Shown piece by piece: positions 25,062 to 37,396 of a stretch of 64,000 nt of DNA. Location of the stretch: the NCBI RefSeq assembly GCF_046630445.1, contig NC_092333.1, forward strand, positions 357,773,001 through 357,837,000. The letters run 5' to 3'. A model generated the notes under the pieces. That model saw only the letters and a list, made by a program, of their open reading frames with translations. It did no database searches and was not told where the DNA came from. This DNA is from Rutidosis leptorrhynchoides (lineage: Eukaryota; Streptophyta; Magnoliopsida; Asterales; Asteraceae). The translations under genes were made by a program, and so were the position numbers. Each line of letters opens with the position of its first letter. Within the stretch, counting starts at the first letter, position 1.

Positions 25062-25664
25062 ATGACTTCTTCTAATCCCATCATTTTGTATGACTCAGAA
25101 TCGGACAATGAGTCTATTCTCTCCACAACTAAAAAAGGCGTTCCAATACCTATTAAAGAAGAAATTGTGTTAGCCGAGGAATCTCAACTCCCGGTAAACC
25201 CAGAGGAGGTCTCAACTCCACCCAGACCTAGTTTCCCGGAGCCACAGTATCGTTTTGATGGTACCGTGATCCCTAGGATAAATGAGGGCCGTCCATTTCT
25301 TAACGAATGTGGACACTGGGTCAGATACACTGTCAACGAGCGGGTTGTGTCGATTCCGCCTGGCAAACATCGGATCATGACCACCGGCCGAATATATTAT
25401 CCCACACATGATGTACCTGCACCACCCTCAGATGACTCAGATAGTTCATCATCAGATGAGATCAGTGAGGAGGAGGAGGAAGTAAAGGAGATTACTGAAA
25501 AAGAATTTAACAAGGGAAAGGAACCTGTAGTCACCAACCCAGAATTGCCGAATCCAAAAATTAATAAAGCAATTGTTGCACAAAGTGCTCCTGACATTGC
25601 TACCCCTAGTCACCCTTGCCTTACCAACTCTATTGAGGTATCAAGTACCTCAGAACCCCGATAA
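25062..25664 (+). CDS. Accessory upstream frame (ORF0) of T3, acidic protein
   Basis: An open frame of 200 codons between the leader and gag. It starts MTSSNPIILYDSESDNES. The N-terminal part is Ser/Asp/Pro-rich; the middle (about residues 65-115) is more ordered, with aromatic residues and a PRINEGRPFLNECGHWV patch; residues about 120-155 form a Ser/Asp/Glu-rich acidic run, and the end is Pro/Ser-rich. No catalytic motif or known domain is visible. A sequence closely resembling the ordered part is not seen in T1 or T2, although T2 also has an acidic frame here. It may be an accessory retroelement protein or an extended N-terminus of gag. Confidence 0.6.
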   Translation: MTSSNPIILYDSESDNESILSTTKKGVPIPIKEEIVLAEESQLPVNPEEVSTPPRPSFPEPQYRFDGTVIPRINEGRPFLNECGHWVRYTVNERVVSIPPGKHRIMTTGRIYYPTHDVPAPPSDDSDSSSSDEISEEEEEVKEITEKEFNKGKEPVVTNPELPNPKINKAIVAQSAPDIATPSHPCLTNSIEVSSTSEPR

Positions 25665-25966
25665 AAATATAAACGTACCGCTCGAATAAGCGTTATTCCA
25701 GTACCTGATAACAAGAAGCCTCGCCGCTTTTAAAAACCATTTCCGCTACGACATCACTTCGCACATTGTATAATATTAATTAGTGTGCTTTACTTTATTC
25801 TACATATGTTTTATGTAAAATAAACTTATGTGAATAAGTGGTATTGTATCGTTGTACCATAATGCATTGAAGAATAAAGCGTGAAATGATAATGCATTAG
25901 TTTTTCATAATAGAATATTATTTGAATTGTAGTAGTTAATTGTTGTACTAAGCTATTAAGTATGAA

Positions 25967-25990
25967 CTTTAACGGGTAGGTAATACCCTA
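25967..25990 (+). promoter_or_regulatory. Internal PPT-like motif of T3
   Basis: CTTTAACGGGTAGGTAATACCC lies between ORF0 and gag. It resembles the 3' PPT (30588-30603, TTTAACGGTGGGGTAC) and matches the internal and terminal motifs of T1 and T2. Confidence 0.6.
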
Positions 25991-26137
25991 GAAATAATTA
26001 TAAAACGCTAATAAGAAGAAAAGGCTTTTATAATAATTGGTTCATATTACTAATATGCTACGATGTACTATTGACTACTCATTATACCTATAATGTTCTA
26101 TATGATTAATTTATCTATGTTGTGTTTATTGAAGAAA

Positions 26138-29100
26138 CATGTCTCAAATGTCGAATGCTGAGTTTGAGGAACTAGTCGAGAAACGTGTGAATGAAAGAAT
26201 TTCTGCAGCCGAGGCGGTAAAAGCAACAGCCGAAGCAGCGGCAAAAGTAGCAGCTGAAGCAGCAGCTGTGAATACAAACTCACGAAACGGATGCTCATAC
26301 TAAACCTTTCAAGCATGCAAACTACAGACGTTTAGTAGAACCGAGGGACCAGTCGGTCTAACCCGATGGTTTGAAAAGATGGGGTCTGTTTTCAAAATTA
26401 GTAATGGTGCGGACGGAGACAAGTCAAAGTATGCTTCGTGCATGTTACAAGGCGGTGCACTTACTTGGTGGAACAATCATGCTAAAGCAGAAGGAGTAGA
26501 TACGGCATACGATATCTCTTGGGAAGAATTGAAAAAGATGCTAATCGAGGAGTAATGTCCTCGAAACGAGATCAGAAAAATAGAATCTGAGTTACGTAAT
26601 CTGAAGGTTGCCGGTGCGAAACTCACTAACTATGAAAAACGTTTCATGGAACTAGCCTTGTTGTGTCCCGAATTAGTGCCAAACGAGAAGCGAAAGATTA
26701 AGATGTATATTAACGGTTTGTCACTCAATATCAAGGGAAATGTTACATCGTCCAAACTGAATACAATGCAGGAAGCCATGAGAATGGCACATCAACTCAT
26801 GGACCTGATCACGGAGAGTTCGATCAAGGCACCAATTACCGAAGTTAAGACAACTGAAGGAAAAAGGAAATGGGAAGACCATAAGGGCAAAATTTCTCAC
26901 CCGAAGAGGCAAGAGACCTTTAAGGGCAAACAAGATGGGGTAATTGCTAGTCCAAACTACAAGGGACCCCATCTGTTCTGCAAAAGATGTTACACTCATC
27001 ATTCAGGTTATTGCCAGGTGGTCTGTGATAAATGCAACAAGAAAGGACATGTGGCGAAAGATTGTTATGCCACTGTTTCTGGAGTGAAGACAAACCCGAC
27101 CAAGGTTAAGAAATGTTTTGGATGTGGAAAGCCTGGTCACTTTAAAAATCAATGCCCTGATAAGGAGAAGAACAAAGAACCAGCATGTGAGATGGCATTT
27201 AGTATTAATGTCAATGAAGCGCGTGAGGACCCTGATCTTGTTACGGGTACGTTTACCATTAATAATCAACTAGCTTATATTATGTTTGATACTGGTGCTG
27301 ATAGAAGTTATATGTGTAAAGACTTTAGTGCTAAACTGAAATGTTCATCATTACCTCTAGACGATAAATATACTATTGAATTAGCTAATGGTAAACTGAT
27401 AAAAGCCGATAAAATTTGCCATGGTTGTGAGATAAACTTTGGTGGTGAAACATTCAAAATCGATTTGATACCCGTAGAATTAGGAAGTTTTAACGTAATC
27501 GTTGGCATGGACTGGATGTCCAAAACAAGAGCGGAAGTTGTTTGTGTTGAGAAAGCGATCCGCATCCCTCATAAGGATGAAACTTCATTAATGATTTATG
27601 GGGAGAAGAGCAACTCGAAGCTGAACCTTATCTGTTGTATGAAGGCCCAAAAACTTATAAGAAAAGGTTGTTATGCCATTTTAGCACACGTGAATAAAAT
27701 TAAAACCGAAGAAAGAAGCATCGACGACATGCCGGTTGTAAGAGAATATCCCGAAGTATTTCCAGAAGAATTACCGGGGCTATCTCCACACAGATGTGTA
27801 GAATTCCATATTGATCTCGTGCCAGGAGCCGCACCTGTAGCCCGATCCCATATAGACTTGCACCTTCCGAGATGCAAGAATTGTAAAGCCAATTACAAGA
27901 ATTATCGGATCATGGATTTATTCGTCCCAGTTTTTCACCTTGGGTTGCTCCTATTCTGTTCGTCAAGAAAAAGGATGGATCTATGAGAATGTGCATAGAT
28001 TCCCGAGAATTAAACAAATTAACGATCAAGAATCGGTACCCATTACTAAGGATTGATGATTTGTTTGATCAATTGCAAGGATCAAGTGTTTATTATAAGA
28101 TTGATCTACGCTCCGGATATCATTAATTGAAAGTGAAGGAAGAAGATGTTCCTAAAACCGCGTTCAGAACCCGTTACGTTCACTATGAGTTTTTAGTCAT
28201 GCCTTTTGGATTGACTAATGCTCCAGCAGTATTCATGGATCTAATGAATCGCATCTGCAGACCGTATTTAGACAAATTTGTCATTGTCTTTATCGACGAC
28301 ATATTGATTTACTCGAAGAACAAGGAAGAACATGAGCGACACTTAAGACTGGTACTAGAGGTACTCAAGAAAGAAGAACTGTACGCAAAATTTTCGAAGT
28401 GTGATTTCTGGTTACAAGAAGTACAATTTTTGGGGCATGTTGTTAGTAAACATTGAATCAAAGTTGACCCTGCCAAGATCGAAGCCATTAGTAAATGGGA
28501 AACACCGAAGACTCCGACACAAATCCGCCAATTCTTAGGTCTTGCTGGTTACTACCGAAGATTCATTCAAGATTATTCTAAAATCACTAAACCCTTAACT
28601 GCATTGACACAAAAGGGAAAGAAGTATGATTGGTCCACGGAACAGGAATCCGCATTTCAACTGTTAAAGAAGAAGTTAACGTCTGCACCCATTTTATCAT
28701 TACCGGAAGAAAATAATAATATTGTAATGCTTCGCGCCAAGTTTTAGGATGCGTATTAATGCAACGCACAAAAGTTATCGCATACGCCTCACGACAACTA
28801 AAAATTCACGAAAGGAACTATACGACGCACGATTTGGAACTTGGAGCAGTAGTTTTTGCACTCAAAATATGGAGACACTATCTATATGGAACCAGGTCTA
28901 CAATGTACACCGACCATAAGAGTCTTCAGCATATTTTTGATCAAAAACAACTCAATATGAGGCAACGTCGCTGGGTAGAGTTATTGAACGATTATGATTG
29001 TGAAATCCGTTACCACCCCGGAAAGGCTAATGTTGTAGCTGATGCCCTAAGTCGGAAAGAAAGAGTAAAACCACTTGGGGTCCGAGCTTTGAACATTACA

Positions 29101-30639
29101 ATTCGTACTGATCTCACAAATCAAATTCAAGCAGCATAGTTAGAAGCTTTAAAAGCAGAAAATGTAAAAGGCGAAATGAGCAAAGGGTTAGAAAAACAGT
29201 TTGAAGTAAAAGCCGATGGAACCCTGTATTTTGCTGGTAGGATATGGGTACCAAGACATGGTAACCTAAGGCAACTAGTACTGGATGAAGCATATAAAAT
29301 GAGGTACTCAATTCACCCAGGAAACAGAAAAATGTACCACGATCTCAAGAAGTTCTATTGGTGGCCTAATATGAAGACAGAAATTGCTACTTATGTAAGT
29401 AAATGTTTGACATGTGCAAATGTCAAAGCTGAGCACCAAAAGCCGTCAGGATTACTGCAACAACCGGAAATTCCTCAGTGGAAATGGGAAAGGATAACCA
29501 TATATTTCATTACGAAATTGCCAAGGACTGCAAGTAGTCACGATACTATTTGGGTGATAGTTGATCGCCTCACTAAGTCAGCTCACTTTATTCCAATAAA
29601 GGAGACAGCCAGTATGGAGAGATTAGCATGCTTATATTTGAAGGAAATAGTTTTCAGACATGGTGTACCTATCTCCATCATATCTGATCGTGACACCCGA
29701 TTCGTATCACATTTTTGGCAGTCATTACAAAAAGCATTGGGAACTCGATTAGATATGAGCACCGCTTATCACCCACAGACAGATGGTAAAAGTGAAAGAA
29801 CTATACAAACATTTGAAGACATGTTACGGGCATGTGTGATTGACTTTGGAACCGGTTGGGACCGACACTTACCCTTGGCAGAATTCTCATACAATAACAG
29901 CTATCATACGAGCATCAACGCAGCACCATTTGAAGCACTTTACGGTAGAAAGTGGAGATATCCTATTTGGTAGAGTGAAATAGGAGAAAGACAACTGACT
30001 GGACCAGAAATTATTCATGAAACCACCGAAAAGATCATTCAAATACAACAGCGATTGAAAACGGCCATGAGTCGCCAAAAGAGTTATGCTGATGTAAGAA
30101 GAAAACTGCTAGAATTTCAAGTGGGCGACAAAGTCATGTTGAAAGTGTCACCTTGGAAAGGCGTTGTACGATTCAGTAAACGAGTAAAGCTAAGTCCTAG
30201 GTACGTAGGACCCTTTGAAATCACCGAAAGAATTGGAACAGTTGCTTATCGATTAAAGCTACCGCAAGAACTTAGTGGTGTTCATGACACATTTCACGTA
30301 TCAAAATTAAAGAAATGTTTAGCTGAAGAGGATGTCGGAATTCCTCTTGACGAAATAAGAATCAATGATAAACTCCATTTTATCGAACAACCTGTTGAAA
30401 TCATGGACCGTGAGGTCAAACAATTAAAACAAAGCAAAATACCGATAGTTATGGTTCGTTGGAACGCTAGACGAGGACCCGAGTTTACTTGGGAACGTGA
30501 AGATAAAATGAAGCAAAAATATCCACATTTGTTCACTGATATCGCTCATAAAACAGGTACTACTCAAAATTTCGGGACGAAATTTTCTTTAACGGTGGGG
30601 TACTGTGATGACTCAGAAAAAATGGCATTAATAAATTAA
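26138..30639 (+). pseudogene. T3 gag-pol region (gag, protease, RT, RNase H, integrase, chromodomain)
   Basis: Seen in order: a gag core (about 26340-26650); two CCHC zinc knuckles (CDKCNKKGHVAKDC near 27025 and [14 protein letters not shown] near 27115); an aspartic protease motif MFDTGADRSYM near 27280; reverse transcriptase with FGLTNAP near 28205 and the FIDD catalytic box near 28290; RNase H near 28770-29010; integrase with its zinc-binding N-terminus (near 29310-29420) and core (HFIPIK, then AYHPQTDG near 29765); and a C-terminal chromodomain-like segment ([15 protein letters not shown] near 30450). This order is that of Tekay-type chromoviruses, whose chromodomain directs insertion into heterochromatin. 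The region is broken in several places. Confidence 0.88.
30588..30603 (+). promoter_or_regulatory. T3 3' polypurine tract
   Basis: TTTAACGGTGGGGTAC, directly before the TGTGATGACTC start of the 3' LTR. It overlaps the last codons of the pol frame. Confidence 0.75.
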
Positions 30640-31926
30640 TTACATGATAGAATGTTTCCGACACGATAAGCGAACCTATTATGTTGAGTCTTAAAACCTT
30701 TTGAACTAGTTTACACATTCAAGTACCCTTTGACTATTCCCGACGATTCACGAACAATTATTTGTAAATATATATATGTATATTTATATATATAAATAAA
30801 TATATGAATAGCTAATAACTTGAAATAATAAAATACAATTAAATTGTTGGAACTAAAAACGTAAAATAATATAAGATATAATAAAATTTATTATTAAAAT
30901 GAATGTATATATATCTATAAAGTATATTGAATATATTAATAGGGTTTCAAATTTAATTAGTAAACGATAGTAACACGTTGGTATTTTTTTAAAAGCAAAC
31001 GTATAAAGTATTTTAGACATGGGCACATTTTTGTACGACTCGTTTCTCATATGCACATAGTTATAAGTGGATTTAATATTTTACTTATGTTAAATATGTC
31101 TCAATAAAGTTTGCATGAATGCAAACGTTAGATGTAGTTAGGATTATTTTATTATGTCATAATTTGTAATTAGAGTGGGTAACCTTATTGAATGAGTATT
31201 TTGGATAAAATGGTTGAAAACGTGTTTGCACATGGGATAGTAGTAATACGGATATTTGGAAATAAATTAGTAGGACTTGATTTCTTACAAAAAGTCACGA
31301 ACATGTTTCTTACAAATAGTCACGGGTTTGATTTTTGTAGTGTCACGAGAATTGGCAAATTCAGAGAGTGATTTTCTTTTGTTTTGTTTCTTTCTTTTGC
31401 AAGTTGTAAAGTTTCTTCTTTTATTTAAAGATGTGGACCGATTGACATTGAAAGATACATAATTCAGATAACTTTTTCTAAATAACCATATACGCATGCA
31501 CTTAAATATGGGAGAGAGTTAAAAAAATATATAATAATAATAATAATAATCACGGATTGGATCTAACTCACGAGATAAGTAATAAAAGTAAGATCAAAAT
31601 TGAACCCATTATGGTTGTTTGTTGATGTCGACCAAAGCAAAAGAAAAAGGATCTTATTTTTGCACTGTACCAACACAAGCCAATTGTGCTTTCTCTTTTC
31701 CTTTGTGGTACTCGACAAAAGATCACAAACCAAGTGGTCCCCATTTTCTTTCAACCAAACTTGCTTATATATTATTGATTTAGCAAACAAAAGTGTGTCA
31801 CGGGTTGTGTTGTGTTGCGAGGTCAAGGATGACCAAAAGAGGCCGCAAGTTTTTATTTCTTTCTTGCATGTTCAAAATTCAACTATATATATGTAATAAA
31901 TCAAGTCTAGTAAAAACACACATATA

Positions 31927-31985
<59 letters not shown>

Positions 31986-33072
31986 CATATCCATCGAGCT
32001 TCATCAACCATCGGCCTCCTTCCCCTCTCTATCATCACAACAACCATCACCATCCCTACAACCATCAACCCATCACCACCACCTTGACACCCCCTTTATA
32101 TTCATCCAAACCACCACCTTGCTTTTCTGTTTCTAACCGTTTTAAACTAAGAAAATATTGGGTATTGTTCGGGGTATTGTTCTTGAATCCAAGGCCAACC
32201 ATACAGTCATCTACCATCATTACGTCTACGCAATTTGCCTACAATATTGAATCTCAATATTGAACCGTGAGTTTATAGTCACCCTTTTTAAATGCTTTAA
32301 ATATTTTTAGGCTGAGAATACATGCAATTTATTTTAAACGCAATGGACACAAGTACATACTTAATTCTACACTGAGTTTAAACTGAAAATCCCTTAGCTT
32401 TGGTAACTAGTAACTGCCAGTACATAGGATGTGGACTGGTGGGTGCGAGTAATTGTATATGGATCCATAGGGCTTGACATCCCCGTCCGAGCTAGAGCGC
32501 TAGCCTTTTAACGGACGTATGTTACTTGAGTTTATGACACGTTGGTTTGCGTGTATTAAAACAACAGGAGTAATTATTATTATAGCATTAAGTTTGGTTA
32601 CCAGGGTGCTCTGTTACGTAGAATCTATTGATAAACTTTTGATGAAATCTTGTGGTCCATCTTTATATACTAATGACTCGATCAATTAAACCTATAACTC
32701 ACCAACATTCGTGTTGACCTTTTTAGCATGTTTTATTCTCGAGTTCTTAGACTGCTTCCGCTGTGATGTGCTTGTTGCCTGCATGGAGTCTCTCATGCTT
32801 TGTATAAAGTTATTGCATTTGAAACAAAACTACGTTGTGTAATAAATAATTTGACTGTGATGCCAATTTGTAAGATAAAGACTTATGTATTTCTGGGGAT
32901 TTACTTATACTTAAGTAATCGCCCACATGTTTATAACTTTCTATGTTTAGAAAGTCACTTATTTTAATGAATGCAATATTTTTATTAAAACGTATCATGT
33001 AGAGGTCAAAACCTCACTATGGAATCAATGAATAATGTTCCGCATCAATAGTGATTTTGACGGGCTGTTACG
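30604..33072 (+). repeat. T3 3' LTR (about 2470 bp)
   Basis: Starts TGTGATGACTC and ends near ...GGGCTGTTAC at 33071-33072. Contains an (AC)n(TA)n tract and, after it, a pyrimidine-rich stretch (CCTCCTTCCCCTCTC) that looks like a transcription leader. Confidence 0.88.
31926..31981. repeat. (AC)n(TA)n compound microsatellite in T3 3' LTR
   Basis: Present only in the 3' LTR; the 5' LTR has a much shorter form, so it grew after insertion. Confidence 0.95.
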
Positions 33073-33472
33073 CCTTGCTTCCACCTGGGAGCAAGGATCA
33101 AGGTGTCTCTTGCTTCTGCCTGCATACGATAATCAATTTTTTTAAACATTTCACCAAACACCTTTAGTGCACTATTTTAATCATTTCAAGCACTATTTCC
33201 TCTTGTATTAAGAATATATCTTGAACGACTTTCAACCCATTTAACATATCTTTTTGGATCAAACATGTGCAAAAACCAAAACAAAAACTAAAATCGAGTC
33301 ATTTTTATGTACATGGTTTGAAAATGTCCTTAAGTACCTAAGGTGCACGTAAGGTGTTTGATGAAATGTCTGAAAGAAAACATTGATTATGGTATGCTCT
33401 TGGTATGATTTTTTCATTAGAGTATTCATTTATTTCGTAATCTTTTTTGTCTTATAGTTGTGATACGGGTGA
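33073..33472. other. Older sequence between T3 and solo LTR B, with PPR-derived inverted repeat
   Basis: A 400-bp remnant of the pre-insertion locus. It continues at 37397 after solo LTR B. Apart from the inverted repeat described separately, nothing is recognised. Confidence 0.6.
33122..33397 (+). ncRNA. Inverted duplication of a PPR-gene fragment, candidate MIRNA-like hairpin
   Basis: Arms 33122-33172 and 33343-33397 are reverse complements with few mismatches (shared blocks: GCATAC-ATAATCAAT, ACATTTCA-CAAACACCTT, GTGCAC); the loop is about 170 bp. Read forward, the 3' arm encodes ARKVFDEMSERK; read backward, the 5' arm encodes ALKVFGEM. Both fit the pentatricopeptide-repeat consensus. New plant MIRNA loci often arise by inverted duplication of part of a future target gene, and PPR genes are frequent small-RNA targets. 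A sequence from the 5' arm would be antisense to PPR mRNAs. No expression evidence is available here, and a simple foldback transposon is the main alternative. Confidence 0.4.
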
Positions 33473-35327
33473 TGTAAAGACCCGTCCTAATCCATAAGAA
33501 CGAATACAATAACATATGATTACATTGCGAGGTATTTAACCTCTATATGATACATTTTACAAACATCGCATTCGTTTTAAAAGACAAACTTTCATTACAT
33601 CAAAGTTGACAGACATGCATACCATTTCATAATATCCAACTATAAATGATCTAATCTGTCATTTACTTAATCATATTCTTTACTGAACTCAACGACTCAA
33701 ATGCAACGTCTTTTGAAATATGCCATGAATGACTCCAAGTAGTATCTTTAAAATGAGCAAATGCACATCGGAAGATTTCTTTCATACCTAAGAATAAACA
33801 TGCTTTAAAGTGTCAACCAAAAGATTGATGAGTTCATTAGTTTATCATAATTTGATCATTTCCATAATTTTAATAGACCACAAAATTTTCATATTTATAA
33901 GTATAATTTCCATAGCAGAATCCTCTCGTCTGCATAAAGGTAAAATCATTCATATAATGAACACCTGGTAACCGACATTAATAAGATGCATATAGAATAT
34001 CCCCAAAATAGAATCCTCTCGTCTGTATAATAATAAGTCGAAGTACTAAAGCATCCGTACCTTGGATGGGGTTTGTTAGGCCCATAGATCTATCTTTAGG
34101 ATTCGCATCAATTAGGGGTACTGTTCCCTAATTCTTAGGTTACCAAGCTAAAGGGGTGATATTCGATTTCGATAATCCAACCACAGAATGTAATTTTTGA
34201 GTACTTGTGTCTATTTCGTCAAACATTTATAAAAGCAGCGCATGTTTTCTCAGTCCCAAAAATATATATTGCAAAAGCATTTAAAAGGGTAGCAAATGAA
34301 ACTCACAATACTGTATTTCGTAGCAATTATGCATATGACGGCACTGAACAAGTGCAAGGTTGGCCTCAAGTCATAGTGTATCACAATCCTAATGCTCGAG
34401 ACTAATATGCAAAAGTTAACAAAAGTCATCTTGACCAAAATGACTTCTAAAATCTATACATGATTATTATATAACTTAAATATAGTTGTTTTATATATTT
34501 AAACAGATTTTATTAAAGTAAATAATATGATTCATTTGTTAATAAATAAAATTTTATATTAAAATTTGTATAATAAAAATATTCTTTTATATATCTTAAG
34601 TAATAAAATTTATAAAGTTCATTTGATATCATAAAAATAATATGATAAGTATTATTAATGTAATTATATTACACGTAGTAAAATATCTTTATATCACATA
34701 TTTATTTGATAAAATAATATCGATAATAACAATAGTAAGTAAAAGTTGTATTATTTTGTAATAATAATTATTATTATTCTACTAATAATAATAACAATAT
34801 TTATATTTACTAAAAAAATGATATTATGATAAAATGGATTTTTTTTATTATTAATAATAATACTAAAATGTTAATAATAATGATATTTTATATTAACAAT
34901 GATATTCCTATAAATAGTAATTTTTGTAAAATGATAGTTTTAATATTAATAATACTTTTAATAATAATAATGATAAAAATAATGAAAACGATATTTTTAT
35001 CTAAATCAATAACTTAAAATATTTTTATTTCATCATGATACATATACTCATAGTTTCCTAATCGATTTATTTAATAGTTTTTAATACTCTTTTATATCGC
35101 ATTCATAATAATGATAATAATCGCAATCATAATAATTAGAAAATACTAATATTAGTTTTAAAGATAATGATACTAATAAGTATTATAATAATATTAATAA
35201 TAATTCTAGTAATATAATAATAATGATGATAATATTAATAATAATTTTTGATGATAATAACAATAATAATAATATTAACAATAATGATTTTTAAATAATG
35301 ATACATATGATAATATTAATAATTAAT

Positions 35328-35336
<9 letters not shown>

Positions 35337-35413
<77 letters not shown>
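35337..35413. repeat. (TAA)n microsatellite in solo LTR B
   Basis: About 75 bp of TAA units at the position equivalent to the tracts in T1 LTRs. Confidence 0.95.
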
Positions 35414-35414
<1 letters not shown>

Positions 35415-36110
35415 TAGATAATAATAATAATATCGGCGATTATAACGACAATAGTAATAATAATCATTTTAACAATAATACAAAAATTCAGTTGACTATA
35501 ACTTCTAATCTGTTCATCGAAACCATTCGAGTTCTAAATGAAAAGTTCTTAATTTTTTGATAGCTTTCCAACGACATACATATCATATACCCTATCTCAG
35601 CAGCATATGTATCTAATTTAGGATTCAACATAACCTATCTAATGGTAATATTGAACGTACAAACATGCATAATCCTATATACTCGAGCACTAGTCAGGGA
35701 TACACTAATAATATATAAAAGTTAAGTTATGAGTGCTCACGTATCAATATTGAGATTCAATATTGCAGGAAAGTACGTAGACGCAACGGAGACGATAAAC
35801 ACTAGGTTGATCTCATGAGCTATACTCCTGATTCATACCCATAATATCTATAGCTATAACCCATAATTTCCTTAGTTCTATCCTACTCGAAAAACTTGTT
35901 TTGAAAACGCGCGAGCAGAACCTCGTCGTAGTATTTTATGTATAATACTAATAATATCGCTCCTAATAATACTACTACTAATAATAATAAGATTAATATT
36001 AATAATCATAATAATAATAATAATCATAATAATAATATTAATAATTAAAAATATAAATATAGATAGATCGAGTGAAATGGAAAAAATGAATCAGGAATGA
36101 GAACGTTCGA

Positions 36111-36190
36111 GCTTTTATGCATATTTCCCCACCTAACCCCCCATGCGATTGCATGGGGTTCAAGAGGTTTAGCCATGCGATCACATGGGC
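36111..36190 (-). promoter_or_regulatory. Core promoter with paired palindromes, solo LTR B
   Basis: TATA-like CATAAAAG on the minus strand (about 36112-36119) with two upstream palindromic blocks (CCCATGCGATTGCATGGG and CCATGCGATCACATGG), the diverged equivalents of those in T1. Confidence 0.5.
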
Positions 36191-37396
36191 TAGACATCCA
36201 GCTCATGTTCGATCACTTTTAGGCTGCCGACACTTTTAATAATTATTTATATATATAATATTTAATTTATATAATTAATTATATATTATATTATATTTAC
36301 ATGTATAGGTGAATTGTAAATTTAGTTCCAATAAATGGTACGTCGTCACTTGGCTAATGTCTAGGTTCCGATTTCTTGAACGTCTTTTCATACGCTTAGA
36401 AAACTAATATTTTTCATTTCGCGACGTGTACCTTTCTCAACAATTTGACTTACTCATCGATAAATTATTTTATAATAAATGTAACTTATATATTTGAGCG
36501 TTGTGGTCATTTGCTTCTATAAATCAGTGGCTCGTTGTTTATCAAAATATATTATTTTAAATCAGGACGTTTTATGACTAATTTAAAATATATATATATA
36601 TTTTCATTTAGAATTATAAATTTATACATAATATATATGTTTGAAATATTTATTTAATGATATAATATTTGTCATTTCAAAACTAATTATATTTCAAAGA
36701 TTATTATGTATAATCGTTTAAATAATAAAATTTACTATGTCGTAGCACGTTTACGTTTTTGAAACACTATGTATATATATAAATTTATAATATAAATCTT
36801 TAATTGATTTCTTCTAATTTTATATAATCAATTTACTTTAAAAAAAATAATAGATTACAATAACTCAGTTTTTGAAATCATTTTCATACGTTTGAAAATA
36901 GATCAGTTGAACATTATGAAATCCAGTTCTCCACTAACTTTTGTCTAACCCACGTCAAGTGACACATTTGTTCTTACTTGTAATTAACTTTACAATTTTT
37001 CTGAATATTGTTTAAAAAGAACAGATTTCTCAAATCAACGTAGACCTTACCCCAAAGACTTATAATAATATCATAATGTAAAGGATAACTCAATCATTTG
37101 ACATTATCTTCTAATTCCATCGATAAATATATTGAAACAAATACGTTCATGTAAAGTATTATTCATCTAATACTTTGTTAACGTTTTCAAGTTATAATAT
37201 ATATACATATACATATATAATCATATTCATTTATATAATGGTTCGTGAATCGTCAAAATTTGGTCGAGGTTAAATGAATGTATGAACACAGTTTAAATTT
37301 CTTGAGATTTAACATTACAGACTTTGCTTATCGTGTCGAAAACATATAAAGATCAAGTTTAAATTTGTTCAGAAATTTCCGGGTTGTCACAGGTGA

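Larger units (their letters stand above)
10009..33072 (+). mobile_element. Tekay-type chromovirus (T3), with T1 nested in its 5' LTR
   Basis: Parts on the plus strand: 5' LTR pieces (10009-10446 and 23614-24866), primer-binding site complementary to initiator tRNA-Met (24869), an acidic accessory frame (25062-25664), an internal PPT-like motif (25967), gag-pol (26138-30639) ending in a chromodomain-like segment, the 3' PPT (30588-30603) and the 3' LTR (30604-33072). The integrase-chromodomain order and the tRNA-Met site place it in the chromoviruses, closest to Tekay. The coding region is broken in roughly half a dozen or more places, and the LTRs differ by a few percent, so it is fairly young but inactive. 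Confidence 0.85.
33473..37391 (-). mobile_element. Solo LTR B, chromovirus-type, same family as T1
   Basis: 3919 bp reading TGTGACAACCCGG ... GGGTCTTTACA on the minus strand, flanked by GGTGA at 33468-33472 and 37392-37396. It shares the conserved core, (TAA)n tract (35337-35413), palindromes (about 36140-36190) and promoter layout with the T1 LTRs but is clearly more diverged, so it is an older or sister-subfamily copy. No internal region remains, which points to LTR-LTR recombination. Confidence 0.92.

Noticed and set aside
26098-26316. Minus-strand Leu-rich frame
   Set aside because: Complement of the Ala-rich gag N-terminus of T3.
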